Below are positions 5,750 to 5,852 of a DNA stretch of 5,852 bases, in pieces. Where the stretch lies: positions 1 to 5,852 of the forward strand of contig CAYGWJ010000306.1 in assembly GCA_964353405.1 (NCBI GenBank), written 5' to 3'. Made by a program: the position numbers and the translations under genes. The DNA comes from JBGLNJ01 sp964353405 (GTDB lineage: Bacteria; Chloroflexota; Anaerolineae; Fen-1058). Position 1 is the stretch's first letter. Each line of letters opens with the position of its first letter. Under the pieces are notes generated by a model that was not told the DNA's origin, made no database searches, and was given only the letters and a program-made list of their open reading frames with translations.

Positions 5750-5778
5750 TTGACATAACCATCGAAATTGGTTAAACT
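5750..5778 (+). promoter_or_regulatory. Promoter with internal palindrome before the right-edge gene
   Basis: TTGACA (5750-5755) is followed after 17 nt by TAAACT (5773-5778). The inverted repeat TAACCA/TGGTTA (5756-5761 and 5769-5774) fills the spacer, a typical place for an operator. Transcription would start about 5785-5786, right at the ATG, predicting a leaderless mRNA. Confidence 0.65.
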
Positions 5779-5785
5779 GGCCGAC

Positions 5786-5852
5786 ATGGCGGAGTCGGGC
5801 AAAGACCAGAAGAACATCTTCAAACATATCTTCGAGGACGGATGGGTCGACT
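5786..5852 (+). CDS. Start of a gene cut by the window edge, possibly an IS91-like transposase
   Basis: ATG 5786 opens a frame through the right edge (22 codons). The peptide is basic and acidic mixed, with IFKHIFEDGWVD at residues 11-22. This resembles, from memory, the N-terminus of IS91-type transposases, which begin with a short helix of the form IFxxIFxDHWxxF before a zinc-binding region. Only 22 residues are visible, so the call is tentative. There is no ribosome-binding site, in line with the leaderless promoter just upstream. If correct, an insertion sequence begins within the gap to the left. Confidence 0.45.
   Translation, partial: MAESGKDQKNIFKHIFEDGWVD

Larger units (their letters stand above)
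5539..5785. other. Intergenic region between the TPR operon and the right-edge gene
   Basis: 247 bp without a convincing gene. It contains divergent promoters at its two ends and a direct repeat TAACCATCG (5685-5693 and 5756-5764), each copy followed by a matching TGGTT arm that makes a small hairpin. A 22-codon frame from ATG 5639 follows no promoter that I trust and is not called. Confidence 0.6.

Noticed and set aside
1..5852. CRISPR array, tRNA or rRNA genes
   Set aside because: No regularly spaced short repeats, cloverleaf arms or conserved rRNA stretches were seen on either strand.

Overview
The window looks like a fragment of a Chloroflexota genome, most likely Anaerolineae or a close relative, probably from a metagenome. 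Four recalled family traits support this. One is a large multi-domain secreted protein carrying the VFLPVTLRN signature. Another is an 80-residue glycine-rich membrane protein starting near MNWKTK and ending in LLRQIAGLG. The third is a short TPR protein with the AWLWLSGVV signature. The fourth is the compact TTGACA/TATAAT promoter style. The taxonomic call is inference from remembered families, not a search.

Layout. (1) Positions 1-2248, + strand: the C-terminal part of a large surface or secreted protein. Coding similarity starts well upstream of the first possible start codon (GTG 188), so the N-terminus is missing or frameshifted. The protein has an Ig-like domain interrupted by a class I glutamine-amidotransferase/ThuA-like domain, two tandem Ig-like repeats (300 bp period), a VFLPVTLRN motif, an FN3-like domain and a C-terminal PPC domain. 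(2) Positions 2286-2324: a perfect 13-bp hairpin whose T-tract lies on the minus strand, ending the convergent gene. (3) Positions 2344-4323, - strand: a 659-residue protein without a signal peptide. It joins a GH-A-type TIM barrel, an intact M23 peptidase domain and two copies of an unrecognised ~90-residue domain separated by a polyproline linker. (4) Positions 4345-4460: two well-formed divergent promoters whose -35 elements overlap. (5) Positions 4461-4993, + strand: two translationally coupled genes for small membrane proteins. (6) Positions 4991-5045: an imperfect hairpin whose arms begin with the stop codons of two convergent genes. (7) Positions 5043-5538, - strand: a two-gene operon of an unrecognised 83-residue protein and an 86-residue TPR protein, overlapping by 17 bp, behind a promoter near 5613. 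(8) Positions 5539-5785: a promoter-rich gap. It leads to an apparently leaderless gene that runs off the right edge and whose first 22 residues suggest an IS91-like transposase.

How the parts may work together. The most interesting unit is the central one. A lysin-like enzyme with two potential catalytic modules but no export signal shares a promoter region with a pair of small membrane proteins. This could be an envelope-remodelling or lysis/export module, but co-regulation and partnership are inferred from position only. The remaining genes look like ordinary accessory content of such genomes.
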